A stretch of 42,157 nucleotides of DNA from MGML01 sp964493985 (lineage in GTDB: Bacteria; Chloroflexota; Dehalococcoidia; Dehalococcoidales; UBA2162). Shown here in pieces: positions 1 through 8,053 of the stretch (position 1 is the stretch's first letter; the number at the start of each line of letters is the position of its first letter). Location: assembly GCA_964493985.1 (NCBI GenBank), contig CAZBQL010000017.1:1-42157 (forward strand), read 5' to 3'. The notes below the pieces were generated by a model that was given only the letters and a program-made list of their open reading frames with translations, was not told the origin of the DNA and made no database searches. A program made the position numbers and the translations under genes.

Positions 1-77
1 GGTGTTTTACAAATTAATAATTATACAGGGCAGACATCGACACATCAAATAGCGTTCGCACTTTAGCTGTGTAATAA

Positions 78-106
78 TTGACGCCGATTAGTTACCTATA
101 TACAAT
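78..106 (+). promoter_or_regulatory. Candidate sigma-70 promoter for the CoA transferase operon
   Basis: TTGACG at 78-83 and TACAAT at 101-106 are separated by 17 nt. They lie about 50 nt upstream of the TTG start of the CoA transferase gene. The match is good but rests on sequence alone. Confidence 0.42.
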
Positions 107-154
107 AAGCAAAATATCAAATTGATGATTTAGTCTGAAAGGAGGTCCCGACAA

Positions 155-1342
155 TTGGATTCACTCGAAAGTATCAGAGTTCTTGACCTGTCCCGTTTTC
201 AAGCCTGCCCTCTTTGCGGTATGGTCCTGGCCGATATGGGAGCCGAGGTAATCAGGATAGAGGAGCCGCGAGGAGCTGCGGACAGGACATGGGGGCAGCT
301 TGGCCCGGACGGAGAAACATTGCTGTATAAGGTTATCGGGCGCAGTAAGAAGTGTGCTACTTTAAAAATCAATACTCCTGCCGGCAGGGAAGTCTTCCAC
401 GAACTGGTAAAAAAGTCCGACGTGATCCTCCACAATTACACTCCTGGTGCTCCCATTGCCGCTGAAGTCGATTATAACCTGCTTAAAGGGCTCAATGGTG
501 GCATTATACTGGCAGCCCTTTCCGGCTATGGTCAGGACGGGCCTGATGCCCGGAGACCTGGTTTTGATGGAACAGCACAGGCCAGGTCCGGCGGTATGGT
601 GCTGACAGGATTCCCCGGTAATGACCCCATAAAAACAGGTATTCCTTTCATCGATGTCACCGCCGGACTTTTTACCACCATAGGCGTTCTAAATGCGCTT
701 TACCACAGGGAAAAGACAGGTAGAGGACAGACCATCGATGTTTCCCTTTACGATACGGCAACATTTGTTTCCCAATCGATGGGTACGCTGCTGCTTTATC
801 ATTTCTACGGTGAAATACGAAAACAGATCGGTAACCGGGGATTTCACTCATACAACACCTGCCTTGAAGCTAAAGACGGCTGGGTAGTCCTCTCCATAGT
901 CACTAACAGCATCTGGAAAAGGTTTACGGAGAAGATAGGTAGACCGGAAATGGCTGATGATCCCAGGTTTGGAAGCGATATGGACCGTTTCCATAATGCG
1001 GACGCCATTAATGAAGTGGTCGGCAAGTGGGTCGCGGAACACACCGTAGAAGAACTGGTGAAACTCTGTGAAGAAGCTCGTGTACCGTGCGAACCGGTAC
1101 AGACAATCGACCAGTTATTGACCGATCCGCAGGTAAAGGCGCGTGAAATGGTGCAGCAGATTGATTTTCCGGGGTTGGGTGAGATACCTATCCCCGGCTT
1201 TCCTGTGAAGATGTCACTGACGCCGGGCAGTATCAGGAGTCATGCACCCGGACTCGGTGAACACAATGATTACGTATATAAAGAACTCCTGGAACTTAGC
1301 AATGAAAAGATAGCATCTTTGAAAAAAGAAGGTGTAATTTAA
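155..1342 (+). CDS. CaiB/BaiF family (class III) CoA transferase
   Basis: This 395-residue protein is the usual length for class III CoA transferases, which move CoA between an acyl-CoA and a free acid through an enzyme aspartyl-CoA anhydride. The N-terminal stretch with GxxLADMGAEVI (about 22-33) is typical of the family. The catalytic aspartate is D167 in PFIDVTAG, followed by the family pattern TGRGQ.IDVSLYD at about 188-203. The start is TTG at 155, fixed by AAAGGAGGT at 138-146; no ATG fits as well. Thirty-two bases separate it from the amidohydrolase gene on the same strand, so the two are probably co-transcribed. The acid and CoA donor cannot be told from sequence. The protein is cytoplasmic. 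Confidence 0.9.
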   Translation: MDSLESIRVLDLSRFQACPLCGMVLADMGAEVIRIEEPRGAADRTWGQLGPDGETLLYKVIGRSKKCATLKINTPAGREVFHELVKKSDVILHNYTPGAPIAAEVDYNLLKGLNGGIILAALSGYGQDGPDARRPGFDGTAQARSGGMVLTGFPGNDPIKTGIPFIDVTAGLFTTIGVLNALYHREKTGRGQTIDVSLYDTATFVSQSMGTLLLYHFYGEIRKQIGNRGFHSYNTCLEAKDGWVVLSIVTNSIWKRFTEKIGRPEMADDPRFGSDMDRFHNADAINEVVGKWVAEHTVEELVKLCEEARVPCEPVQTIDQLLTDPQVKAREMVQQIDFPGLGEIPIPGFPVKMSLTPGSIRSHAPGLGEHNDYVYKELLELSNEKIASLKKEGVI

Positions 1343-1374
1343 CTGAAGGCATAAAAAGAGAGTAGGTATAAAAA

Positions 1375-2367
1375 ATGATAATAGACATGTTCTGCCACAT
1401 ATTAACTCCAAAATATAAAGAGGAATTTTACAGGATTACTCCTGAAAATTTTTACCTGAAGAATGTCATCGACAGTCTTCCTACGCTTTTTGATCTCGAA
1501 CACAGATTCAGAATCATGGATAAATATGAGGAACTGGCACATGTACTGACGCTTGGTTTGCCGCCCGTGGAAGCAATCGCCACAGGTGATAAGGCTATCG
1601 AACTGGCAAGACTGGCTAATGATGAAATGGCAGAACTAGTCCGGAAGTATCCGGATAAGTTCCCCGCCGCCGTCGCTTCACTGCCGATGGATAACGTCGA
1701 TGCAGCCCTTGAAGAAATAGACAGGGCAATTAATGATTTGGGTCTAAAAGGGATACAGTTACTCACCCCTGTAATCGACAAGCCGCTTGACCTGCCCGAG
1801 TATATGCCTATTTACCAGAAGATGTCAGAGTATAACCTGCCGATATGGGTTCATCCTACCCGTTCAGCCGACTATCCCGATTATCAATCCGAGCCTAGGT
1901 CACGATATATGATATTCAGTAACCTCGGCTGGCCATATGAAACCGCTGCTTTCATGACGAGGATGGTGTTTAGTGGAGTCCTTGAGAAATTCCCGGACCT
2001 GAAGATAATAACTCATCACTGCGGCGGGATGATACCGTTCCTGGAGCGCAGGATGGAAGGCTCCTACGATCATGCCGTTATACTCCGCGGGGCAAAATAC
2101 ACCAGGGACCTGTCGAAACCGCATATAGACTATTTCAAGATGTTCTACTATGATACGGCGATATATGGCAGCACCCCCGGGCTAATGTGCGGTTACGAGT
2201 TCTGTGGTGCTGACCAGATGGTATTCGCTACGGATTTCCCGTTCGACAGCGAGTATGGCGACAGGTACACACGCGAGACGATACGCTCCGTTGAAGAAAT
2301 GCCGATAAGCGACGAAGATAAGTACATGATATTCGAGGGTAACGCCAGACGGCTGTTGCACCTGTAA
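1375..2367 (+). CDS. Amidohydrolase-2 family metal-dependent hydrolase/decarboxylase
   Basis: The 330-residue TIM-barrel protein belongs to the Amidohydro_2 family, which includes aminocarboxymuconate-semialdehyde and hydroxybenzoate decarboxylases. Visible metal or active-site residues are H8, H160 (IWVHPTR), H214/H215 in ITHHCGGMIPF, and D287 in FATDFPFD. The usual N-terminal D-x-H-x-H is altered: the sequence is IDMFCH, so the first histidine is replaced by F6. The metal site may therefore differ from the classic one. The gene follows the CoA transferase by 32 bases with a modest SD (GAGTAGG). It ends 25 bases before the end of the convergent oxidoreductase operon. The substrate is unknown; a carboxylated aromatic or cyclic acid would fit the neighbours, which is inference. 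Confidence 0.82.
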   Translation: MIIDMFCHILTPKYKEEFYRITPENFYLKNVIDSLPTLFDLEHRFRIMDKYEELAHVLTLGLPPVEAIATGDKAIELARLANDEMAELVRKYPDKFPAAVASLPMDNVDAALEEIDRAINDLGLKGIQLLTPVIDKPLDLPEYMPIYQKMSEYNLPIWVHPTRSADYPDYQSEPRSRYMIFSNLGWPYETAAFMTRMVFSGVLEKFPDLKIITHHCGGMIPFLERRMEGSYDHAVILRGAKYTRDLSKPHIDYFKMFYYDTAIYGSTPGLMCGYEFCGADQMVFATDFPFDSEYGDRYTRETIRSVEEMPISDEDKYMIFEGNARRLLHL

Positions 2368-2392
2368 CAAATATAACGCTTAATTCAACAAA

Positions 2393-3706
2393 TTATGCTG
2401 TTAGCTTTAACTTCGTCAGGGCTTCAATCAGGTTAAATCGTTCGTCAACTATATTCTGTAAAGAGTCCATATCTTCTTCTTTTAAATGATTGAAGCGTCC
2501 CATCGTTTTGGTGAACTCTGCTATTGGCAACCTGTTCTTCGGCTGGTAGTTGAATTTATATTCACCGTTCTCACATTCCCAGAGAGGAAAATAATTCGTC
2601 TCTACTGCCATTCTACTTATTTCGACCGAACTGTTTTCGGGAGACCTCCACCCCGTATAGCACGGTGAAAAGACGTGGATATATACCATTCCATCCTTTA
2701 CCTGTTTTGCTTTTTCCAGCTTCAATGCGTAGTCTTCGAGATGGCTGATGGTAGCAGTGGCAGTATAAGGAATACCATGGTCTGCCATAATCAAAGGCAT
2801 ATATTTGGAGTTATTTCGCTTTCCTGCCCTGTACTCTCCGACCGGTGAAGTGAATGTCCACGCCGCAAACGGCGTTGTCCCGGAACTCTGGATGCCGGTG
2901 GCCATATAGGCCTCGTTGTCAACACAGATATAGATTATATTCTCATTACGTTCGGCGATTCCTGACAGGCCGGCAAAACCGACATCCGCTGTGGCGCCGT
3001 CTCCAACCATCACTACGCACATGATATCCTGACCGGTCTTCTGGTAATAACGTTTCGCCCCTGCGGCGGTAGATGCGGCATTCGTCATGAGGGCAAAATA
3101 ACACGGGACACGCGCACTTGCCTGCATGTTGATACCCTGTGTTATTCTCGAACAACAACCGGGAGTACCGAAAAAGACAACATTATCTCCCAGGATCTTG
3201 CCCGTAATCCGCGACATGGTCTCAATAGGGCATCCTGAGCACAAGCCGACACCCTGAGTAAAAAGGTCTTCGGTTATGAAATGACTTCGTACTCTTTCGG
3301 TATCACTCACGAGTTCAAGCACCTCATACGGGCAGGCTTTTACACATTCCGGGTCTCCATCACACATTTCGCATTTGAATGCGACCTGGCTGTTCTCATC
3401 CAGGAACATGTTGCCGTAGGCGCACGCCTCTACGCAGCTTCCGCAGCCGATACAGTTATCAATTATCACACGTACGATCCCGTCTTCTTCACTTTTCACT
3501 ATAGCGTCGGACGGACAGGCATCCATGCACATCGGTTGAGCACATTGATAACAGGATATGTTTTTAGACCTGGCAATTTTATGAACATTTTCGGCTTTGA
3601 TGACTGAACCGGCTGCTCCGGCCCTCGCTGCACAGGCATCTTCACAGGCATGACAATCAGGGGGACAATCTCTTCTTTTCACCAGTGTATCGTAAAATCT
3701 CGCCAT
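2393..3706 (-). CDS. porB: 2-oxoacid:ferredoxin oxidoreductase beta subunit with N-terminal polyferredoxin domain
   Basis: Two parts are visible in 437 residues. Residues 1-130 are cysteine-rich (CPPDCHACEDAC, CYQCAQPMCMDACP, CIGCGSCVEAC, CEMCDGDPECVKAC), resembling HycB-type four-cluster ferredoxin subunits. Residues about 150-437 are a PorB-type domain with LCSGCP (155-160) and a thiamine diphosphate motif running from GDG (235-237) to DNEAYMATG (263-271). The enzyme would oxidise a 2-oxoacid and CoA to acyl-CoA and CO2 with ferredoxin, or the reverse. PorB normally lacks such a long ferredoxin head, so this is a fusion. It is the last gene of the gamma-delta-alpha-beta operon, 45 bases after alpha. 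Pyruvate is the likely but unproven substrate. Confidence 0.88.
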   Translation of the reverse strand: MARFYDTLVKRRDCPPDCHACEDACAARAGAAGSVIKAENVHKIARSKNISCYQCAQPMCMDACPSDAIVKSEEDGIVRVIIDNCIGCGSCVEACAYGNMFLDENSQVAFKCEMCDGDPECVKACPYEVLELVSDTERVRSHFITEDLFTQGVGLCSGCPIETMSRITGKILGDNVVFFGTPGCCSRITQGINMQASARVPCYFALMTNAASTAAGAKRYYQKTGQDIMCVVMVGDGATADVGFAGLSGIAERNENIIYICVDNEAYMATGIQSSGTTPFAAWTFTSPVGEYRAGKRNNSKYMPLIMADHGIPYTATATISHLEDYALKLEKAKQVKDGMVYIHVFSPCYTGWRSPENSSVEISRMAVETNYFPLWECENGEYKFNYQPKNRLPIAEFTKTMGRFNHLKEEDMDSLQNIVDERFNLIEALTKLKLTA

Positions 3707-3751
3707 TTATATATTCCCTTTCCGGTTAAATTAATCAAAGTAAAGCTTATT

Positions 3752-4957
3752 TTACTCGATATTAAGCCACGTAATTTCCTGGTGTGGTTTACCTTCTGCA
3801 GCCAGTTTGGTTATATCGACAGCCCGTTCGACCATCTCGAGGCTGCAGTCCGTACCACCGATACCGACTATAAAACCGGTTACCGGTATGTTCTCGGGCA
3901 AGTCCTGTATTGCTGCTTTAATCTCGAAAAAGTTAACACCGGACTGCCATCCGAATATCACGTTCCTGTCGACAACACCGACAGCCTTTTTCCCTCTCAA
4001 TGCTTCAAGCAGCCTTTCTCTTGGATAGGGTCTGAAAAGCCTTATTCTTATAGCACCGATTTTCTCACCTTTCTCACGTCTGCTATCGACTACGTCCTTT
4101 ATTGCGCCCGTCTGGCTACCCATGCTGACCATGACTATTTCGGCATCGTCAGTGTAGTATTCTTCTATCTGTCCTCCGTAGCTTCTACCGAATGCTTCCC
4201 TATATTCTTCCTCGATGTCCTCAAATTTTTTCTTTGATTTCTGTTGAGCAACCACATGTTTATGACGCCACTCAGCGAATAACTCCTCCCTGGTATTTGT
4301 GGGTACCGTAAGCGGATCTTCCAGGCAAAGTCTAGGACGATCGTATTGTGCCAGCGGGGCGAGGAATGCATCCACGTCCTCCTGGTACGGCAGTTCAACT
4401 CTCTCTGTCAGGTAGGACAGGTAATAGCCGTCGAAACAAACATTAACCGGAAGGAGTATTTCTGGATGTTCCGCCAGCCGGTATGCCATTATCATCGTAT
4501 CCAGGATTTCCTGTACTCCTTCACACACAATCTGAATCCATCCCGCATCCCTGGCAGTTACAAAATCCTGGTGAGAAGAAACGACGCCGTCAGGAGCCGC
4601 GTTTTCTCTCGTTGCAAGTGCCATAACAACGGGAAGTCTGTTCCCGGCAGTCTTTAGATAGGCCTCGTACATATATCCAAGGCCCTGTGATGCGGTACCG
4701 ATAAACGTACGCGCGCCTGCAGATGAGGCCCCGATGCAGTAGCTGAGAGCATTGATTTCACCGTCTGCTGCGACCAGTTCCGCATCCAGTCGGCCATCGG
4801 CAACGTATTGCCAGACTGCTTCAACCATCGGCGTCATTGGCGTAATAGGGACACATGAAACCAAATCAGGTTTACATAACAATACACCATATGCACATGC
4901 CCTGTTGCCATCGAATACTCTGACCTGTTCAACTCTCGGAGTAATCCTGGTTGTCAT
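3752..4957 (-). CDS. porA: 2-oxoacid:ferredoxin oxidoreductase alpha subunit
   Basis: The 401-residue PorA-type subunit carries the pyrimidine-binding half of the thiamine diphosphate site. Family features include VPITPMTPMVEAV near residue 36, GEINALSYCIGAS, GTASQGLGYMYEA, and the C-terminal transketolase-C-like part with VVDRNVIFGWQSG. Its ATG lies 2 bases after the TAG of the delta gene, so translation is probably coupled. The neighbouring beta, gamma and delta subunits complete a heterotetrameric enzyme in the cytoplasm. Family membership is clear. The exact oxoacid (pyruvate, 2-oxobutyrate or another) is not settled by residues I can read with confidence. Confidence 0.9.
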   Translation of the reverse strand: MTTRITPRVEQVRVFDGNRACAYGVLLCKPDLVSCVPITPMTPMVEAVWQYVADGRLDAELVAADGEINALSYCIGASSAGARTFIGTASQGLGYMYEAYLKTAGNRLPVVMALATRENAAPDGVVSSHQDFVTARDAGWIQIVCEGVQEILDTMIMAYRLAEHPEILLPVNVCFDGYYLSYLTERVELPYQEDVDAFLAPLAQYDRPRLCLEDPLTVPTNTREELFAEWRHKHVVAQQKSKKKFEDIEEEYREAFGRSYGGQIEEYYTDDAEIVMVSMGSQTGAIKDVVDSRREKGEKIGAIRIRLFRPYPRERLLEALRGKKAVGVVDRNVIFGWQSGVNFFEIKAAIQDLPENIPVTGFIVGIGGTDCSLEMVERAVDITKLAAEGKPHQEITWLNIE

Positions 4958-4959
4958 TG

Positions 4960-5235
4960 CTATTTATTCTCCTCTCTTACCATCTTAATGGCTTCATTAG
5001 GACATTCCCTGGCACAAAGTCCGCATCCTTTGCAGTAAGATAAATCGACGTCACAATAAGTACCCCTGTCCTGTACGGAACCGACAGGACACTGTAAATA
5101 ACATATCCCGCAATGACCGCATCTGGACGTATTAAAAACAGGCCTTACTGCCCGCCAGTCTGCGGTAGGGTAGGCAAAAAGGACAGGTTTCGCCGACGCC
5201 CAGGGGCCTTCATATTCAGACTTGTACTGTACCAT
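4960..5235 (-). CDS. porD: 2-oxoacid:ferredoxin oxidoreductase delta subunit (2x[4Fe-4S] ferredoxin)
   Basis: This 91-residue ferredoxin-like subunit has two complete C-x2-C-x2-C-x3-C motifs, CGHCGICYLQCP and CKGCGLCARECP, in its C-terminal two thirds. The N-terminal GPWASAKPVLFAYPTADWR is the PorD-type lead-in. It passes electrons from the thiamine site to free ferredoxin. The ATG overlaps the gamma-subunit stop (TAATG), a classic coupled junction. Its length matches stand-alone PorD. Confidence 0.93.
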   Translation of the reverse strand: MVQYKSEYEGPWASAKPVLFAYPTADWRAVRPVFNTSRCGHCGICYLQCPVGSVQDRGTYCDVDLSYCKGCGLCARECPNEAIKMVREENK

Positions 5236-5792
5236 TAATCCCCTCCAAATCGTTTTACTTTCGTTTCTTTATAACCTCGCTGGGCACATCTGATATTACT
5301 GTCAAGAAGTCTTTCGCTAAATGAGTTCTTAAACACTTCCAGTATAGAATCTAATTCTGCCCATCCCGTGGTGTACAAAAGGGCACCCATTAATACCGTG
5401 TTCGTGATGGGGCGACCGATCTCCTCCAGGGCAATACCGGTTGCATCTATCGTGGCAAGTACGGCAGTATTCTCGTGAGGTTTTTCTTCCGGCATATCCG
5501 GCAGGTTCATAACGACAATACCCCCGGGTTTTAACCCTTTGAGTGCGTCAGGTGTTCGCGCGAGCAGCGGGTCCGTCACTATACAGCAATCGGGATAGTA
5601 TATCTGGGACCTCAACCTTATCGGCTTGTCGTCAAAACGCAGGAAAACGTTGACCGGCGCCCCCCGTCTTTCTCCACCGAACATAGGAAAGCAGGTGGCA
5701 TACTTTCCTTCCTTCACCAGGGCAGCAGCCAGCATTTCTGCAGATGAATAAGCGCCTTGTCCGCCTCTTCCTAACATTCTTACTTCAATCAT
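5235..5792 (-). CDS. porG: 2-oxoacid:ferredoxin oxidoreductase gamma subunit
   Basis: The 185-residue protein starts MIEVRMLGRGGQGAYSSAE and contains FPMFGGERRGAPVNVFLR, both typical of the PorG/KorC family, which contributes to CoA binding. I chose ATG at 5792 because GGAGGA (5804-5809) sits 11 nt upstream; an in-frame TTG at 5822 would add ten residues without family support. It is the first gene of the gamma-delta-alpha-beta operon read leftwards. The operon start lies just downstream, on the minus strand, of a terminator at 5964-5989. Confidence 0.92.
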   Translation of the reverse strand: MIEVRMLGRGGQGAYSSAEMLAAALVKEGKYATCFPMFGGERRGAPVNVFLRFDDKPIRLRSQIYYPDCCIVTDPLLARTPDALKGLKPGGIVVMNLPDMPEEKPHENTAVLATIDATGIALEEIGRPITNTVLMGALLYTTGWAELDSILEVFKNSFSERLLDSNIRCAQRGYKETKVKRFGGD

Positions 5793-5906
5793 AAACTGTA
5801 GAGTCCTCCATTCCTGTAGCAATGCATGTTTAGAGCGTAATATACAATCAATTCTTAATATTCGATATTATCTAAAAATTTTAAAAAAGGTGTGGTATTG
5901 ATATTG

Positions 5907-5936
5907 AGTGTAAATGAGTATTGAAAGAGTTGTCAA
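5907..5936 (-). promoter_or_regulatory. Possible promoter for the por operon
   Basis: On the minus strand TTGACA (5931-5936) is followed after 18 nt by TACACT (5907-5912). The -35 box is perfect and the -10 is poor. It lies between the upstream terminator and the porG start, leaving a leader of about 110 nt. Confidence 0.3.
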
Positions 5937-5963
5937 TTCTTAACCACACCAGGAAAAGTGAAA

Positions 5964-5989
5964 GGAGGTGGAGATATTACTCCACCTCC
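5964..5989 (-). terminator. Rho-independent terminator of the first solute-binding protein gene
   Basis: A perfect 10-bp stem, GGAGGTGGAG (5964-5973) with CTCCACCTCC (5980-5989), has a 6-nt loop. On the minus strand it is followed by TTTCACTTTTCC. It lies 45 bases after the stop of the lipoprotein gene ending at 6034. The 3' arm matches the anti-SD tail of 16S rRNA, a feature repeated in another terminator in this window. Confidence 0.8.
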
Positions 5990-6033
5990 TTAATCGATAG
6001 GTATGGAATTTCAAGGAATATGACTTTTCTTCC

Positions 6034-7884
6034 CTAATATCCCATTGATTCCTTCAGGTCCTGGTCAAGCCACACATAGGTCGGCCAGTAGTTTGCGCTA
6101 CCCACACCGAAACCGAGGTATATCTCACCTGTATAGTTCCTTATCCATGGCCACCAGAAGTTATAAGTAGGAGCTGTCGGTCTCGGAAGCGCGAATGCCT
6201 GCTCGAGGAAGTACGGCATCAGGTCTTTCACCAGTTTCATTGCACCTTTTTCATCCGAAACCATGACCTTTCGGACTTCTTCAAACGTCTTGTTCACAAG
6301 AGGATCGTCAACGCAACTTACATTTGTTATTCCGGTCCCGGTGAAGTCACCGGCATCGAAGTATGTTCCGACCGGGGATAATCCGAGTGCGCCTATTGCC
6401 TTGTGATTCTTGGTAGCTAGCATGCCTGCAAGTGCGCCAATTTCCATGACATTTAGCTCCAGTTCAACACCGACCTTACTCCACATATCGGCGAGTACTG
6501 AGTAGAAATCGGCTTCGCCGGATGTGAGTATTGCCTCCGTCTTGAATCCGTCAGGATATCCTGCATCAGCAAGAAGTTGCTTGGCTTTTTCAGGATTATA
6601 GGTGTAAATTTCCCTGACATTTTCCGGGCACATCGGGTCATCAAGGCTGAGATAAAGGTCGGCATAGGAGGGATGATATACAAACGGCCATGTCATGATC
6701 TGTCCAAGACCACCGTTTAACGTATCGCGAATTTCTTCCAGATCAGTAGCCATAATTAATGCCTGTCTAACCCGGACGTCACTGAAGGGTTCTCTATCCA
6801 CCCTCCATTTAGTTGCCCATCCGCCTTCAGCAGGCATTTCTGCCTCAAGCATATCCGGAGCCAGCTTTCGAATAGAGATTGCCGTTTCCCATCCGATAAG
6901 ATACATCTGGTCGACTTTTCCGGTACGTATTGCGGCTTCACGTGTCGACTGGTCAGGAATGATAAACCATTTCAGGTGATTAAGATACGGCAACTGGTCG
7001 CCCATACCAGGTCCAACCGGATTATTTTGCCAGTAGTCTGGATTCCTGTCAAAGGTAGCCGCACTACCGGCAACATAGTCCTTAAGCATGAAGGGTCCGA
7101 CTCCGACCGAGTTTCTCCAGTCGACCAGGTTTCCGTATTTGTTTATTACTTCCTCTGGAATTGGTCGTCCCCAGATTCCAAGACGACTAACGGCTGAAAT
7201 AAGAGCATCAGCCGGCACTTTAACGGTTACTTCCCATTCACCAGTTTTTGTTATTTGGGCATCTCTCAAAGCAGGAGCAGCTGCATACGTGTAACTGTTT
7301 GGATTTCGAACGATCTGGTCGAGAGTATAGACCACGTCATCGGCTGTTACCTCTCGTCCGTTCACCATCATACTTGCTTCGCTGTCCGGATTAAGCGTAA
7401 AATGAAGTCCCGGACGGATGTGGTATATTAGAGTCCCTTCGTTTGTTTCAAAATCGGCCGACCATTCCCAGCTTTCAGCAACGAAACCTGCTTTATTAGC
7501 AAAGATATCTTCGCTCATCCTCCAGTCGGTTTCGCCGGTACCGGCTGGTCCTTTCGCCCAGTCACCTGCCCACAACGGGTCATTCGTAACACCGATAGTA
7601 GGCTGTGGAACGGGCGAGCCTTTATAGCACAGTTCAAAACTTGTTATATCACTTGCCAGTGCTAAATTAAGCGTTCCCCCATATCTCGGTTGATCAGATG
7701 GCAGTTTCTGTTCACCTTGATCGGCCTCATCTGTACCAAGTTTGGTTTCCGATTCGGTAATCTTGACGGTGTCTTCGGTATCATCTGCTGTCGTTGTTTT
7801 TTCAGTGGTTTCACCACCACAAGAAGCTAGAACCAGAGATGAAACCATGAGACAACTTATCAATATCCAGATTATTTTCTTCAT
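6034..7884 (-). CDS. ABC transporter solute-binding lipoprotein, family 5 (peptide/nickel type)
   Basis: The 616-residue protein begins with a lipoprotein signal (MKKIIWILI to LASC, lipid on C22), then an acidic Thr/Glu-rich linker to about residue 65. The SBP_bac_5 domain opens at PRYGGTLNLAL. It contains the family patterns FHIRPG-like YHIRPGLHF, DVRVRQAL and YNPEKAKQLLADAGYP. It should be anchored outside the membrane and capture peptides or other small molecules. It is a paralogue of the next gene. No permease or ATPase gene lies nearby, so its transporter partner is elsewhere or absent. A terminator follows its stop. Confidence 0.9.
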   Translation of the reverse strand: MKKIIWILISCLMVSSLVLASCGGETTEKTTTADDTEDTVKITESETKLGTDEADQGEQKLPSDQPRYGGTLNLALASDITSFELCYKGSPVPQPTIGVTNDPLWAGDWAKGPAGTGETDWRMSEDIFANKAGFVAESWEWSADFETNEGTLIYHIRPGLHFTLNPDSEASMMVNGREVTADDVVYTLDQIVRNPNSYTYAAAPALRDAQITKTGEWEVTVKVPADALISAVSRLGIWGRPIPEEVINKYGNLVDWRNSVGVGPFMLKDYVAGSAATFDRNPDYWQNNPVGPGMGDQLPYLNHLKWFIIPDQSTREAAIRTGKVDQMYLIGWETAISIRKLAPDMLEAEMPAEGGWATKWRVDREPFSDVRVRQALIMATDLEEIRDTLNGGLGQIMTWPFVYHPSYADLYLSLDDPMCPENVREIYTYNPEKAKQLLADAGYPDGFKTEAILTSGEADFYSVLADMWSKVGVELELNVMEIGALAGMLATKNHKAIGALGLSPVGTYFDAGDFTGTGITNVSCVDDPLVNKTFEEVRKVMVSDEKGAMKLVKDLMPYFLEQAFALPRPTAPTYNFWWPWIRNYTGEIYLGFGVGSANYWPTYVWLDQDLKESMGY

Positions 7885-8053
7885 ATTGAATAACCTTTCT
7901 CTCGAATGTGGTAATAGGATTTACTCGTATACTGCTTTTTATGGGCATCAGAAGTTGTCATACAACGATACTACTGACGCCCTTACACAATCATTTTTTT
8001 AATACCTCTTATTCTATGAGATTAACGACGTGCTATAAAATCCAACCATGAAA

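Noticed and set aside
3650..4237. 195-residue plus-strand open frame opposite porA
   Set aside because: It lies antisense to a clear POR alpha gene, has no SD and no recognisable motif.
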